Numbered from the stretch's first letter, positions 23,180-33,707 are shown. The stretch: DNA of 64,000 nt from Atriophallophorus winterbourni (GCA_013407085.1 JACCGJ010001596.1:62001-126000); one strand, 5' to 3'. Numbers and translations: made by a program. The notes: generated by a model not told the origin, from the letters alone.

Positions 23180-23800
23180 AAAAATTCCATTAATCGTATT
23201 TATTTATATATTCTATAAATTCTGGCAGACAATTTGTGTTCCGTGCACGGGCTGGTTGTAAACTTAATCTCAAAATTATCTATTGAAACGGACTTTAAAT
23301 TTCTAATTACATGATTATAACGATCGACTTTGTAATCTTCTTTTCCAACAGATATTAAATGTTCATAATCGTATACAAATGAACGCCACAGGCATTGTTT
23401 TAATCATTCTCACACTTTTATGATAGATTTATCTATCATAAACCATTTTTATTCATTTCCGGAAGATGAGCTCATTATTTTAATCGATTTTACAAAACTA
23501 TCTCGAGACCACACAGAAATCTCAGTGATCTTGTTATGTCTGCTCAAATTTGAGATCAAACAAGTATCGGCTCACCGCTCGCATTGTTAACAGACAAATG
23601 ACCTACATAGAACGAATGAAGTTTGGTACAGCAAATTTTCGAAATCGATTATACCTGCAACAGTATCTGCGAGCGAGAAATATAACAGAGCAATATTTCT
23701 CGTGCTTTAAATAGATTTGCATTCGCTAAATGTATATGAAACATATATAGAAAGAAACTCCGTTTTTGTACAAAATAATGTTGCCCGTTCATTTTACTCA
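23180..23800. other. Intron of the CUB gene
   Basis: AT-rich sequence between two supported exons; no repeat family or further exon recognised. Confidence 0.4.
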
Positions 23801-23807
23801 CTCCTGA

Positions 23808-23988
23808 AGTAATATCCAAGTACGGCAGTATCTTCCTTATGCGAAGGATTCCACATTGATAAAATAACGACGATTTTGTTTTGCACAGAATGCGATGAAT
23901 AATGTTGCATAGAAAATAAACGAACTGGAGGTGGTGATGTGAAATATCCTCCGTCAAACACGCCGATCGCTTCCAAACCACTGAAATT
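23808..23988 (-). CDS. CUB gene exon: second half of CUB-like domain 2
   Basis: Acceptor CACTCAACTTGTAG gives a phase-0 start reading NFSGLEAIGVFDGGYF, then VQNKIVVILSMW and ends VLGYYFR. The DG turn, I-V-V-I-L strand and YYF strand fit CUB. N-F-S is a glycosylation sequon. Two donors overlap: GTGAGT (exon end 23812, phase 1) and GTAAAA (exon end 23808, phase 2); only the latter joins the full-length next exon in frame. Confidence 0.75.
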
Positions 23989-24202
23989 CTACAAGTTGAG
24001 TGAGCCAAAATAATAATTGTTCAAACATAACGTGATACATATTTCTATAATTACAGAAATCATTCTGTTATTCCGGAAAATAATATAATTTTGATAATTG
24101 AAATTTTGGTGTGTGTCACGGCGGTTATACGAGACAGTTCCCAATTTTCAACACTTTTGTTTAACAACGATCAACAATATTTTACTGGTTTACAACTTAT
24201 GA

Positions 24203-24450
24203 ACTGTTTCAAGGCTCACTTAACCTAATCTTACCATCTCCACCTGATGACGACAAACACCCAGTCATCAGTAGTGGTGTGTAAGTGCAGGGGATGTGAG
24301 CAAAAACATTACTTCTATTGTCAACAATGTGCTTTAATGTATTGTTGTACTGACATCTCTTTACTTTACACATCACTAACGGTTTCCGACTGTTTGCCAT
24401 TTTCAGATGGATACAATAACATCAGGTTCACTGAGCCTCTAAACCGTGGC
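24203..24450. mobile_element. Hammerhead repeat family A, inverted pair of part-copies
   Basis: The left half (24203-24310) is the ribozyme end of a monomer in inverted orientation; the right half (about 24350-24450) is the same end in direct orientation, forming a fold-back. Both ribozyme cores are decayed: the left lacks a good GAAA (CAGTCATCAG instead) and the right core reads CTGAAAA. It lies in a CUB-gene intron. No target duplication was found. Confidence 0.6.
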
Positions 24451-24459
24451 AAATTGTTA

Positions 24460-25210
24460 ATTAAAATAAAATTCAAAGAAATGCAAAGATGTAATGATAC
24501 AAAATGCGAACACTTTACACTGACCATAGGTTGAATCTATAGTGATTACACAAAAACCAACGAAGATGTTTTTTAATAGAGAACGTCAGCATATATATAT
24601 GAGGTGCGACGTTGGATTAGATCAACATATACTTTTCAAGTTCAACCACGAACATGTTCAGACATGATGCACAAATGATATGTGGATACAGAGATTTCCA
24701 TATAAAACTAACTCGGACAGCAAAGAAAAACCTCTTGTAATTTTATCTAGAGTGTGGAATAATTAACTCGTAACCATTAGATCTGCTATTGTGTGCTTTT
24801 TGATTATGAAACAGGTGTTCAACTGGGTGATCTACTCTATGCAATATGTGGAAGAGCATGGATCAAATCACCCTTGGCACGAAATGTCAAACGGGTTCAG
24901 CTTTGCAATCCTATCTTCATATGGCCTATTGTTTAGCCCGGTCAACAGTTTTGTTGCGCGGTGATTAACGCGTGACATCAAGGCCATGTCTTATTAAAAA
25001 CCTAGGGCCATGCTTGAACAGCTTACTTCATTGCTGGACGGATATATGAGTTAATTATCAGTGGAAGTACTTGCTTTGTTGAACTACCGATCATCCTTCT
25101 AAACAGTGCAAAGCTTTGACAGTTTTGAGTTCAATATACTGTCAATACACGCATGACAGATCTTTCACATCCAAACGCATGAGATCTCAGATAATATTTG
25201 TATTTGAAGG
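24460..25210. other. Intron of the CUB gene, nothing recognised
   Basis: AT-rich, with no motif-bearing frame. Confidence 0.4.
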
Positions 25211-25211
25211 A

Positions 25212-26110
25212 TTAACTGACGTTTGACATTTTAATTAATCTTGATGTTGAAGTAAAGGTAGTTTCGTAAGGACCACGAATGAAGTGCTTCGAAATTTTTT
25301 GAAAAACTTTGAAATTTTCTAAGGTGCGTACGCTAGTCTTGACTTTGATGTCAGTCGCAAATAAAGAGATTTTGCAGCGAACGATTTCATTTATATCGTT
25401 CGCGAGCACCACGAGTAGTATTGGCCCAAAAACCGAGCCTTGAGCTGCGCTGCTTGTAACCTGCTGTTATGCGTAGTGCCCCATCAACTCTTACCATGAG
25501 GACTTAAACATTCAAGTCATCTTGTATCCAGGCGAATAATCTGCCACCCACTCCGAGCTGCTATACTTTCTGTATCGGTATGCTGTTGTTAACACGATCA
25601 AATCTTTAGACATATCCAAAAACAAGCAATGATACGGTATCCATTATCCACCGATTGAGTCCAGTTATCGAGCGTTATGCTAACATTGGTGAACCATGAG
25701 TTTCTTGTCCGAAATCCGTGCTCTGTGATGGATAGAATATTATTTTCTTCCAAATGTTTGATACAATTTTCAGTTACAAATCGTTGGAAATGCTTAGAGA
25801 CCACTAGCAACAAAGTTACTTGTCTGTAGTTAGACGCATCAATTCGGTTACCGAATTGTATATCAGAGAGATTAACACACTTTTCCAATCAGTAGGTACC
25901 TTGCTACAACTTAGTGATAGGTTGAAAACATCAGAGGTTGGTGAGAATAGAACATGGGTGCATTGTTTTAGGAGGAACGGTGTTATTTAATCAGCGCCTG
26001 GCGGTTCTTTTGTATTTATCTAGAGTAGCCTCACCAGGACACTCTCGGGGTTCAACGCAATTTCGTGTATTGTGTAAATTTGTGATCTGAATGCATGCAT
26101 AGAATAGGAT
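25212..26110 (-). pseudogene. CR1-like LINE RT core, inverted 5' part
   Basis: Minus-strand segments follow RT order: a decayed KSPGxDEITP block near 26000, RIDASNYRQVTLLLVVSKHF near 25780-25840, EHGFRTR near 25715, and a changed catalytic box FATDI near 25355. The catalytic Asp is lost and the frame is broken. It lies head-to-head with the plus-strand C-terminal part at 26150-26690 and may be the inverted half of the same insertion. Confidence 0.65.
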
Positions 26111-26149
26111 GAGCGCTCGTTATGGTAGAACACTATGAAGTAAAATTGC

Positions 26150-26690
26150 GCGAGTTCGTTGGCGTCTTTGAGTGTACTGTATGTAGTTCCAGTGATAGTA
26201 ATGCGGAAACGCCTGGCCTTTCCCTGCCTTACTCTTCACAATCTGGAAAAGAAGCTCGATTTGTCCCTCAATTTTATTCAACACATTTATTTGATATTCT
26301 TCTTCATTCTTCTGGACTATTTAGAAATTTGTTTTTCAAGAAACGGTATAATCCCCAATATTCAGTTGTTGCCTACATTATGTGGTATCAAATCGCAGTG
26401 CTACAAATTATTTATTCCACACTCCAGAAAAAATTGTCTAAGGTTTTTTGCTGTCCGAGTTTGTATTATATAGACTTCTCTGCCCCACATAATATTTTTG
26501 CATCAAGCCAAGCATGTTCAAGACTGAACTTGACAAGTATATCAAAATAATCATTTGCATGCTTTTCCATCACACACACCCCATGACCATGACAAAAATA
26601 TGTTGATCAAATCCAACCTCGCGCCCGTAAAGTATTTGCTTTTTGGACCATTATAACCTTAAATTACTTTGAATTAGATATATTGCCAAA
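26150..26690 (+). pseudogene. CR1-like LINE C-terminus and 3' end
   Basis: Plus strand: IPHSRKNCLRFFAVRVCII (about 26417-26473) matches the conserved C-terminal I-P-x-S-R-x-x-C-R-R block. The 3' end at 26637-26682 has TTGCTTTTTGGACCATTA followed by a CTTTGAATTA-type tail, as in the LINE ends at 35.1, 51.0 and 63.5 kb. A fragment of hammerhead family B (26548-26595) sits before the tail. Confidence 0.65.
26548..26595 (-). repeat. Fragment of hammerhead repeat family B
   Basis: TCATTTGCATGCTTTTCC followed by ACACACCCC matches 29998-30030 of the family B cluster, in the same orientation. Confidence 0.55.
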
Positions 26691-26751
26691 TGTGAGATCA
26701 CACAAATAAATTTAATTAATATGTTAAAATGAAATCGAAATATTTACTAAC

Positions 26752-26882
26752 CCGATTCAATGCGAGTTGTAGAGAATTTGATGTCGGCGATGCAACGCGA
26801 TACAGACATAGTCCTTGTGATTGTTCTGCCGGTTTGAGCATTAATATCCCGCCACTCGCTGTTGATGTTATTGTGCAACGCT
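26752..26882 (-). CDS. CUB gene exon: first half of CUB-like domain 2
   Basis: Acceptor TTATATTAATCAATTTAG and donor GTTAGT (26746-26751) bound 2 nt plus 43 codons (phase 1 to phase 0). It reads RCTITSTASGGILMLKP, then LCLYRVASP and SLQLALNR. This is the classic CUB start: Cys, G-G-I, second Cys 22 residues later, then a hydrophobic strand. Its phase fits the exon ending at 30740. An upstream acceptor at 26945-26946 is possible but breaks phase. Confidence 0.75.
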
Positions 26883-26884
26883 CT

Positions 26885-27210
26885 AAATTGATTAATATAA
26901 GGAAATGATTTTCGCAATCGATTGGAATATGTTTGGAACCAATCCTGTATTCGTAATGCAAAGAAATTTGATTTCAAAAGTTAGAGCAGGTTTTGAGTAA
27001 CGTTTCCCTTCTGACACAGAAGCTTCCTCGTAAGAAGTTGATAGCGGTAAGGTCAAATCGGTGTTGGTGTGTTGACTGCTACTTAGCTTTGTTACCTGTC
27101 ATCACTATCAAACTTTGTCTGACGAAGATTCTCTTTCAGAAGTCAAACGTTACAGAAAAACCTGTTCGAATCTATTGCACTCAAATTACTTTGATATATG
27201 AAGTTCATCA
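26885..27210. repeat. Inverted pair of Penelope-type 3'-end repeats (repeat T)
   Basis: The plus copy (27040-27210) holds CTGACGAAGATTCTCTTTCA followed by GAAG and a CACTCAAATTACTTTG block. The minus copy (26885-27030) holds the related CTTCTGTGTCAGAAG core and a CCAAACATATTCCAATCG end. The same unit occurs at 42180-42350, in part at 50418-50486, and next to the minus-strand Penelope-like fragment at 36965-37100. Assignment to Penelope-like 3' ends is inferred from that last location. Confidence 0.5.
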
Positions 27211-27800
27211 TATTAATTTACCCTAGTTGTGTATTAACCGTAGTTTATGGAAATTTACTGGTTTATAAACACAAAATTATGCTTGTGCTTAAGCCTGATT
27301 TCAGCAAATAATTGGTAACCTGAGAATCGCGAACATAAAACACTAGGTAATACATATTGCACATAAATAATTGAGATTTATTGGTATACAGGGCAGCCAC
27401 AATCTGAGGTATACCAGAGACTACATTATCACAAATCTTTCTATAGAGCCTAATGGTTTTCAAATAATGTTTCCAGTGGTAACACACTTGACCTGTTGAT
27501 TCAGTGAGAACACGTGTTATCCGTTCCACAATTAACTATTCTGATACATGGCTGCCAATGAGCTAGACTGTCGCTAGGATAATTATCCATTAAAGTGTCC
27601 AATCAGCCGTCGATAGAAAACGTGGAAAATTGGTCTGAAGAAGATAACGAACAAGCAACATGGAAAATGAAAAGCAAAAAGCAAACGCTTAAAACAAGGA
27701 TAACTGAAAAGCCTAAAAATTTGATCGTATCGGACTGATGTGATCTGGATTGGTTTTGTCGCCCCAAAAAGTAATATGAGAAACTACCGCATCCCGTGAG
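27211..27800. other. Intron of the CUB gene, no exon confirmed
   Basis: A minus-strand frame at 27263-27529 has two Cys and a donor-like GTATAC but no good acceptor. Nothing else recognised. Confidence 0.35.
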
Positions 27801-27806
27801 TTTGCA

Positions 27807-28132
27807 GAAGAAGAAATTGACTTTATTCGTACACACGAATTTTCAGCTGTTACAATAATTTAACCATAAATTTAAAAAATGATAAACATGTCCCGACATC
27901 GAGTTACAATTTGTCGACTGAACGATTTTTCTTGTACGTCTTAATTGATTGACATACGATCCAGTTTACTAGCAAAAGTTTTTGGGTCAAACGTTTCACT
28001 GCAAGTCCCGGTATCTCGTACTTCGTTCTAATGTGCACGTCCAAATTTGACCTCAGTTGATCCGAAAATATTTGATGCATTTTACCCTTGGAGAAATTAA
28101 TTGTATGCACGGCCGATTTGAAGGCCCCTGCA
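27807..28132 (+). repeat. Dispersed repeat R, copy 1
   Basis: Its left end (ACTTTATTCGT...ACGAATTTTCAG after an AGAAGAA run) and right end (GCACGGCCGATTTGAAGGCC) recur in the same order at 57540-57925, while the middles differ. The class is not known. Confidence 0.45.
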
Positions 28133-28139
28133 TGGATTT

Positions 28140-29440
28140 AGGTTTATTAACTGTGATTTGATAGCCATTGCAGCTTGCGAATTGAAATTCCACAAAATGA
28201 CACCAACAGCCGAGTTTTAGATACAATTTTAGTTATTTCACATGAAGCATCACATGGCTAGAAACTTGATTCTAATAAAATATTTAATAATATTAAACCA
28301 GAAGATTCCTCACTTTCATATACTAGAATCCCAGAAGATGACGGAACTATAATTTAAAAAAGAAATTTAGCTGAATGCAAAAGAATCTCAACAAAACTTT
28401 CTTTGGATTTATTACGTCTTAAGGGAAATAAGTTAAAAGAACCTGAATTAGACATTTTTATTATATTAACGAAGTCATGTGAAAATAAAAATACCAGGAC
28501 ATATTACAAATAAATCAAGCTCAATTTATTGCTCATAAATAAAACGTTCTTATTTGATTACAATAATGAATTAAATTACACTTTTAAACGTGTGTAACTC
28601 CTTTCACGACAGCCAGTATCTGAAGAGATGTCTATGGGATGGGAATGTGTGCACCACAATAAATTGGTGTTTCTATAACTGTTTTAGCTTATGTGAATAT
28701 TTTCAAATAACACAAAGTAATACTTCGCGGAAAAGATGAAATCGCTCATTGTGAATCATATATCATTGTGAAAATGAGTGCTAGCATTGTAAAATTGGTT
28801 TCATTGAACAAACTGTATTGAATATAAAGCTTATACTAAGCAAAATTTCGTTTTCTGTATGGAAGTCTATTATTGTGTCTAATCTCAACACAACGACCTT
28901 TGATGAACTGTCAACTATGTACCCACATATACGGTTCACATCTTACTGATCCTTTATGGATCACGGGTCGCGGATAATCACTGAAGCATTATGCTTCCTC
29001 ACCCATTCTAATCTAACAGAGCTAGATGACGTCAATCATTCATGTATCATACACATAACTTGTTTAATTGAAATGTTGAAATGTTGGATTGAAATGTTGA
29101 AACATGTACGCAAATTATCTGCAATTTCCATAAAACAATGTGTCATTGATAATGTGATCTCCCCTCCTAAAAGGAGTTTAGGTTGACGCAAGTAATTTTT
29201 CCTAATGGTTGGTGGTATTCAATGAAAAAAATGGGCATGACGTCATATTTCACGATGGTTCATTGAACAAGAAATCATTCCAAGAAATTCTTTTTCAACA
29301 ATCACCCGTTATGTCATCGTTATAATTTTTGTAGAAACGACTGAACAAGAAGGTTGATGTTTTGCACCGAGGCTTCGAAAATTTGGATTGAAATCGGTTA
29401 AATAATTAACTTTTGTATTTTGTTTCCAGTTTGCCATCTT
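28140..29440. other. Intron of the CUB gene, nothing clear
   Basis: AT-rich. About 28590-28670 weakly resembles the ribozyme end of a hammerhead repeat (GGGATGGGAATGTGTGCACC). A short ATTACATTATT-type run lies near 29650. No exon recognised except the micro-exon candidate that follows. Confidence 0.35.
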
Positions 29441-29442
29441 AC

Positions 29443-29457
29443 CTTTGATATCAGGCA
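29443..29457 (-). CDS. Candidate 15-nt micro-exon of the CUB gene
   Basis: Acceptor ATTCAATTTTTGCAG and donor GTAAGA (29437-29442) bracket TGCCTGATATCAAAG. In phase 1 it would add VPDIK and preserve the frame, so the gene reads with or without it. This suits an optional micro-exon between CUB 1 and CUB 2, but chance cannot be excluded at this size. Confidence 0.35.
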
Positions 29458-30021
29458 CTGCAAAAATTGAATGGAAAATATCATTTGTAATTTAACCATA
29501 ATGAATGATGAAATTTACACAAAAAATATAACGGTTTTAAATTCTATTCATTGGAAATAATTTCGTTCACTCTGATCTCGCTAGTCAGCTAGTGTTTGAA
29601 ATGGAATAAAAAATACTTTGATTAAAACGTTACAGCACATTGAAGAAAATTACATTATTACATTATTACATTATTATATTACAGTTTTGTAAATATCATT
29701 TGTCCCCGAAATACTAAATCTCACATATGGATCAGTATAACATTTTTCAATTTTTTTAATAGAAAATGAATCCAAATTAATCCCAAAATCACAGTATTTT
29801 TATAAATAAATAGAACTTTAGCAATCACCAGAAAAATGTTGTCGGCTAAATCTGCGATAAAATAATCGGAAATTTTATTTGGGAAACAAGGAGCGCTTGT
29901 ATGCCACTGTTGGATAAGGCTGGTACGGTCAACCTGTTCAAAGCATGTGTCCAAACACATGTTAAATGGGGTTAAACACATAACCATGAAACAAAATATT
30001 CATTTGCATGCTTTTCCGTCG

Positions 30022-30075
30022 TTCACACCACACGACCCGTTTCGTGCTGTTTGCACTCATCAGTTAGGGACAGTA
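30022..30075 (-). ncRNA. Hammerhead ribozyme, family B unit 1
   Basis: Minus strand: CTGATGA (30057-30063), stem II GTGC/GCAC with loop AAACA, GAAA (30040-30043), stem III ACGGGT and cleavage C at 30034. All core bases are present. Stem I pairing is weak (2.1 is A against G 1.1), so activity is uncertain. Confidence 0.6.
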
Positions 30076-30143
30076 AGATCAGGATCCGCATGCGCTTGAA
30101 ACAGTTGGAGAATGGTAAACAAGCGCATGCGGATCCTGATCTT

Positions 30144-30195
30144 ACTGCCCTACCTGATGAGTGCAAACAGCACGAACCGTCGTGGGGTGTGAATG
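30144..30195 (+). ncRNA. Hammerhead ribozyme, family B unit 2, damaged
   Basis: CTGATGA (30154-30160) and stem II GTGC/GCAC are intact, but GAAA has lost one A (GAACCG at 30174-30179), removing the conserved A-U pair at the base of stem III. Predicted inactive. Confidence 0.6.
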
Positions 30196-30357
30196 ACGGA
30201 AAAGCATGCAAATGAATATTTGTTTCATGGTTATGGGTTTAACCCCATTTAACATGTGTTTGGACACATGCTTTGAACAGGTTGGTCGTACAGCCTTATC
30301 CAACAGTGGCATCATTACCATTCTTCCACTGTTTCAAGCGCATGCGCATCCTGATCT

Positions 30358-30412
30358 TACTGTCCCTACCTGATGAGTGCAAACAGCACGAAACCGGTCG
30401 TGTGGTGTGAAT
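30358..30412 (+). ncRNA. Hammerhead ribozyme, family B unit 3, intact core
   Basis: CTGATGA (30370-30376), stem II GTGC/GCAC (30377-30380/30386-30389) with loop AAACA, GAAA (30390-30393), minimal stem III ACCGGT (30393-30398) and cleavage C at 30399. All catalytic-core positions of a type I hammerhead are present. Stem I begins with C-G, A-U and U-G pairs and continues with C-G pairs after one mismatch. A very short palindromic stem III is typical of schistosome and retrozyme hammerheads. Confidence 0.75.
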
Positions 30413-30739
30413 GACGGAAAAGCATGCAAATGAATATTTTGTTTTATTCGGATTCTTCTAAACGACAAGTTGAAGGTTCATTGTTTAAATCACTTTTAAC
30501 TTTGACTATTCCACAAACAATTTGCAAGGGCGACACTGCGGTTTGCACATAAAAACAATTGCAAAAAAGTTGCATCCAAAAATAAACAAATAGAGTAATT
30601 ATTAAAATAAATTACTATTTTTTCAAAACTTAATTTTCCACAAACTCATTTTGCTATTTCGCACGGGATCGTTTTGATGGAAACAACATTTTGGATATTC
30701 TTATTTGTGGGCAAGTATTTAATTAAACTGTCAACGTAC

Positions 30740-30917
30740 CAGCAACCATTTCCGCTTCAATAAGCATTCGTTTAGGCTTCGCTGACCCGGAATAAATGAA
30801 ACAAAATCCGTGCTTGGTAGATATCAACATCAGCGGTTTGTTATAATGTATTTGTATGAGATCTCCATCGAAGCAATCAGACCCATCGATTACGTAGATC
30901 CTGCCAGATTCGTAAAT
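30740..30917 (-). CDS. CUB gene exon: second half of CUB-like domain 1
   Basis: Acceptor TTTTAACGCTACAG and perfect donor GTACGT (30734-30739) bound 59 codons plus 1 nt (phase 0 to phase 1). It reads ESGRIYVIDGSDCFDGDLI, then LMLISTKHGFCFIY and ends RMLIEAEMVA. The IDG turn, IST strand and final FxAE-like strand fit the second half of a CUB domain, and the start phase matches the CUB 1 first-half exon. Confidence 0.8.
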
Positions 30918-30919
30918 CT

Positions 30920-32247
30920 GTAGCGTTAAAATTGCAAGTTAAAACAAGATTAGGTTCGATTCAACCCGCATTTTTAGTAAATGATATCAGCTTCGAATGA
31001 ACAGTATGTTAGTAAGGAATTTGTTAATTGAATAAATACATATATAATTTAGGTGACTACACATGTTATAGGTTTGCGAAGATAAAGGATTTTTTAAATA
31101 TAATCTTTGAATCATGCTAGTTTACAGAGAGAACTTCTCACGCAAATCATCATGATAGATTTTGAAAAGCAAGCTCAATTACATATGAATCGAATTACCA
31201 CTACCGGCTGTTTTACACAATTTTTACAAACGCTAATAGTTTGGTGTATTTGCATGGGAGATGAATCACATTTATCTTGTTTTTGAGAAATAAAAGAGTT
31301 TTTATTCACAGAATGTAGCTCTGCGCTTAAGTGAATCGTGAGAAAACCTTTCCAAATGTGATTTTTGATCAAACCTACTTCATTAGATGGCTACATTTGT
31401 CGTTATACCTCTTTAATAATCAATCGATCCTTAAGTTTGTTCCGATTTTCGTTTGCGTCGGCATTTCTTGTATAATTTTGTTAAAATAATTTATGTCTTT
31501 TGTTTTTCTATTGAATAAAATTTGGGTTCGATATTAGCTGAAATTATTCAACTGATTAAGTCTCCATATATACTTTGGACAAATCGAAACCCTTACGAAA
31601 CCAAATCAATGTCTTATTGAACTGAATTCTTTTATATGCAGTTACCCAATTGTGAAATAGTTGATTGTATGATTAAATGTTGAGTGGTTGAACTAATGAA
31701 ACAATGTAACCATTTAAGTTAATATCTTCCAGGAATAACATTTCTTGTGGGCTATCAAAGAAGACATTGAGCTAAAATCTTATCGAAAATTGAAAATGTT
31801 ACATATTTTAGGGTATCGACTAGTTTGGTAAAATTCAATATGTTATAAATCCGTATTCCCATTTATTATCATCATAAGCACACAATAGCCGGTTTTGTTA
31901 TATTTGAGGTTACAATTTAAGAATAGTGCGAGCAAAATTATTCTGGCTTGCAATATTGAAAAAAAATTGGACAAATTTTGAACCTTTGTGCCAGAGTTGT
32001 ATGAACACTTTATTATTGCCATACATAACTAATCCAACAGCGGAATATTAGTCGACTCTCTTTCAAATTTGGTTAGATTTAACTCCCTTTTCATCAAGTA
32101 AGTAATATCGCAACAGTTTTCAATGAAGAAATTTAATTTTCTTGCAATCTGAAATAACTGGAGAAAAAGCCTGAACGAGATGCTTAAAAAATATTCCGGT
32201 TTGAAAACTAAATATTGTTGGAAATTAAACGAGTTCCAAGGAGCCAT
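30920..32247. other. Intron of the CUB gene
   Basis: AT-rich. A minus frame at 32029-32150 has a good acceptor (CTCCAGTTATTTCAG) and reads IARKLNFFIENCCDI, but it ends in a stop with no donor and is not needed to join exons in phase. A second frame at 31175-31372 lacks a phase-compatible acceptor. Confidence 0.4.
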
Positions 32248-32595
32248 TACACTCAAATCTCGGTACTGTGCCACATCGTTACTATCATACTCTCGCTGAT
32301 ATGCCACTTTTGCTCGGTCCCGACAAAATTCAATACAAAATAAATTTACTACGCCACTATTCTGTGACTATTTAAAAGTGCATTTTTGCGCATTTTACGC
32401 ATATATCTAGCCGGGTTCAAGGTCAAACACGCGATGTTTCTCCCTGACGCCACCTACAACAAGCCAATCACCTAACGCACAACAAAAAGCTTCTTTCCTA
32501 CTCTTGCTTTAGGTATCGATAGCTGCACGAAAGCTCGCGAACAAACAGACACTCACAACAGTGACATCGTTATTTTTCAAACTATTCAGCCCATA

Positions 32596-33150
32596 ATGTC
32601 AGCTCACAAACGCAAGCAAACCGACTTTACGCTGAAGGAGAAGTTCGAGATCAAAGATGCTGCGAAGAAGGAGCCGAATCAGTCCAAGTTGGCGAGGGAG
32701 ATTAGCAAGAAATGGGGCGTCAAATTTAAGAGAACCACCGTGAAGGGCATTCTCAGCAAGAAGGATGTAATTGAAGCTGCAATCAAGGCTGGAGTTCCAT
32801 CGAAGCCCATGAAGCTGAAGCAGCCTCATGACCCGAAGTTTAAGGAGGGAGTGCTGATGTGGCTGAAGCTAGCAATAGGACTGAATTTGCCTGTCAGCGG
32901 CGATCAGATCAAGGTTAAGGCGATAAAACTGGCCGAGTTGATGCACATCTCAGACGTCATAGCGAGCGACGGTTGGTTAGACAGCTTTAAGAAGCGCAAT
33001 GGCGTTACTTTCAATACAGTGCGAGGCGTATCTGGAGCGGTGAATTCCCAATCCATTATTCCTTGGCAGCAGCAGCTTCTCCGGCTCTTACTCGGGCAGT
33101 TCTCTGCAGATGAAGTCTTCAACCTGGACGAGACTGATTCAAGCGTGTGA
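32596..33150 (+). pseudogene. Truncated Tigger-like transposase (CENP-B/pogo DNA-binding domains)
   Basis: 184 codons. Residues about 8-55 form an HTH-psq/CENP-B N-terminal domain (FTLKEKFEIKDAA, then LAREISKKWGVKFKRTTVKG). Residues about 70-140 form the second CENP-B-type HTH (LMWLKLAIGLNLPVSGDQIK, ASDGWLDSFKKRNGV). The frame reaches VFNLDET, the first catalytic Asp block of the DDE domain, then stops. In another frame, about 33140-33235 reads RKKMRQPKISESFG, resembling the Tigger C-terminus. So the middle of the DDE domain was deleted with a frame change at the joint. DNA binding could survive; transposition cannot. Confidence 0.85.
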
Positions 33151-33259
33151 TCGGCTAGACAACGAGATGAACGAGATCCGACGAAAGAAGATGCGTCAGC
33201 CGAAGATTTCTGAGAGCTTTGGACTGATCATTTGAGTATATAAATGACGGACTTGAGAA

Positions 33260-33265
33260 AATAAA
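33260..33265 (+). terminator. AATAAA polyadenylation signal of the Tigger-like element
   Basis: AATAAA lies about 25 bp after the stop of the residual C-terminal frame and inside the element. Confidence 0.45.
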
Positions 33266-33707
33266 GCCGTTTTTACAAAACCTCATTAATATGCCACTGT
33301 CGCTACTATGCCACTTTTGCTCAGTCCCAACGGGTGTCATAATAATGAGATTTGAGTGTACATTGCCTGACCATTCATTTTATTGACAAACTTCCTCGGC
33401 ATCAAACAAAGCGGTGATTGCGTTATTGCGTTTGGAGACTAAGTAGTTGTCAACTCTACGTTTCCAAACAGCTGCGAAACAAATTTTACACTTAGATTTA
33501 ATGATCAATGTAGAGTTTATTCCAGTTTGCTCAATATGCAACAGATTAAAATAATCTGCGGAAATAACTTACGACATTTCGTTGAATAAGTGCCTATGAA
33601 GATAAAGATAATATGTATTTACAAAGTTGAATTATGAACATATTTTTATACAACAGGACTTAACCACATAATAAAATGTGACTGATTTCACGATAAAATA
33701 GACTCAC

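Larger units (their letters stand above)
29883..30441. mobile_element. Hammerhead repeat family B: three units in direct/inverted array
   Basis: One monomer runs forward (29883-30120), a second is inverted (30121 to about 30330) and a third partial inverted piece (30331-30441) repeats the ribozyme end. Each unit has a hairpin CATGTGTCCAAACACATG or its complement, then a ribozyme. TTTTATTTGG (29873-29882) and TTTTATTCGG (30442-30451) flank the array as a probable 10-bp target duplication with one mismatch. Its monomer start (CTTGTATGCCACTG) is related to family A. It lies in a CUB-gene intron. Confidence 0.75.
32250..33358 (+). mobile_element. Tigger/pogo-like DNA transposon, internally deleted
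   Basis: Terminal inverted repeats begin CACTCAAATCTC at both ends (32250 and, inverted, 33358) and stay similar for about 28 bp. The element is flanked by TA on both sides (32248-32249, 33359-33360), the Tc1/mariner target duplication. A 24-bp subterminal motif (ATGCCACTTTTGCTC...) occurs in the same orientation near both ends (32301-32324, 33308-33331). The 1109-bp length is far short of a full element because the transposase catalytic domain is mostly missing. It lies in a CUB-gene intron. Confidence 0.9.

Noticed and set aside
26885..26946. CUB 2 exon might start inside repeat T (acceptor TACAG at 26945), that is, an exonised transposon.
   Set aside because: That start breaks phase with the upstream exon; the acceptor at 26883-26884 fits phase and domain, leaving repeat T in the intron.
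28590..28680. Another hammerhead repeat copy.
   Set aside because: Only a short diffuse similarity and no ribozyme core.
32029..32307. Minus-strand exon next to the Tigger-like element.
   Set aside because: A good acceptor exists, but the frame ends in a stop without a donor and part of it lies in the transposon TIR.
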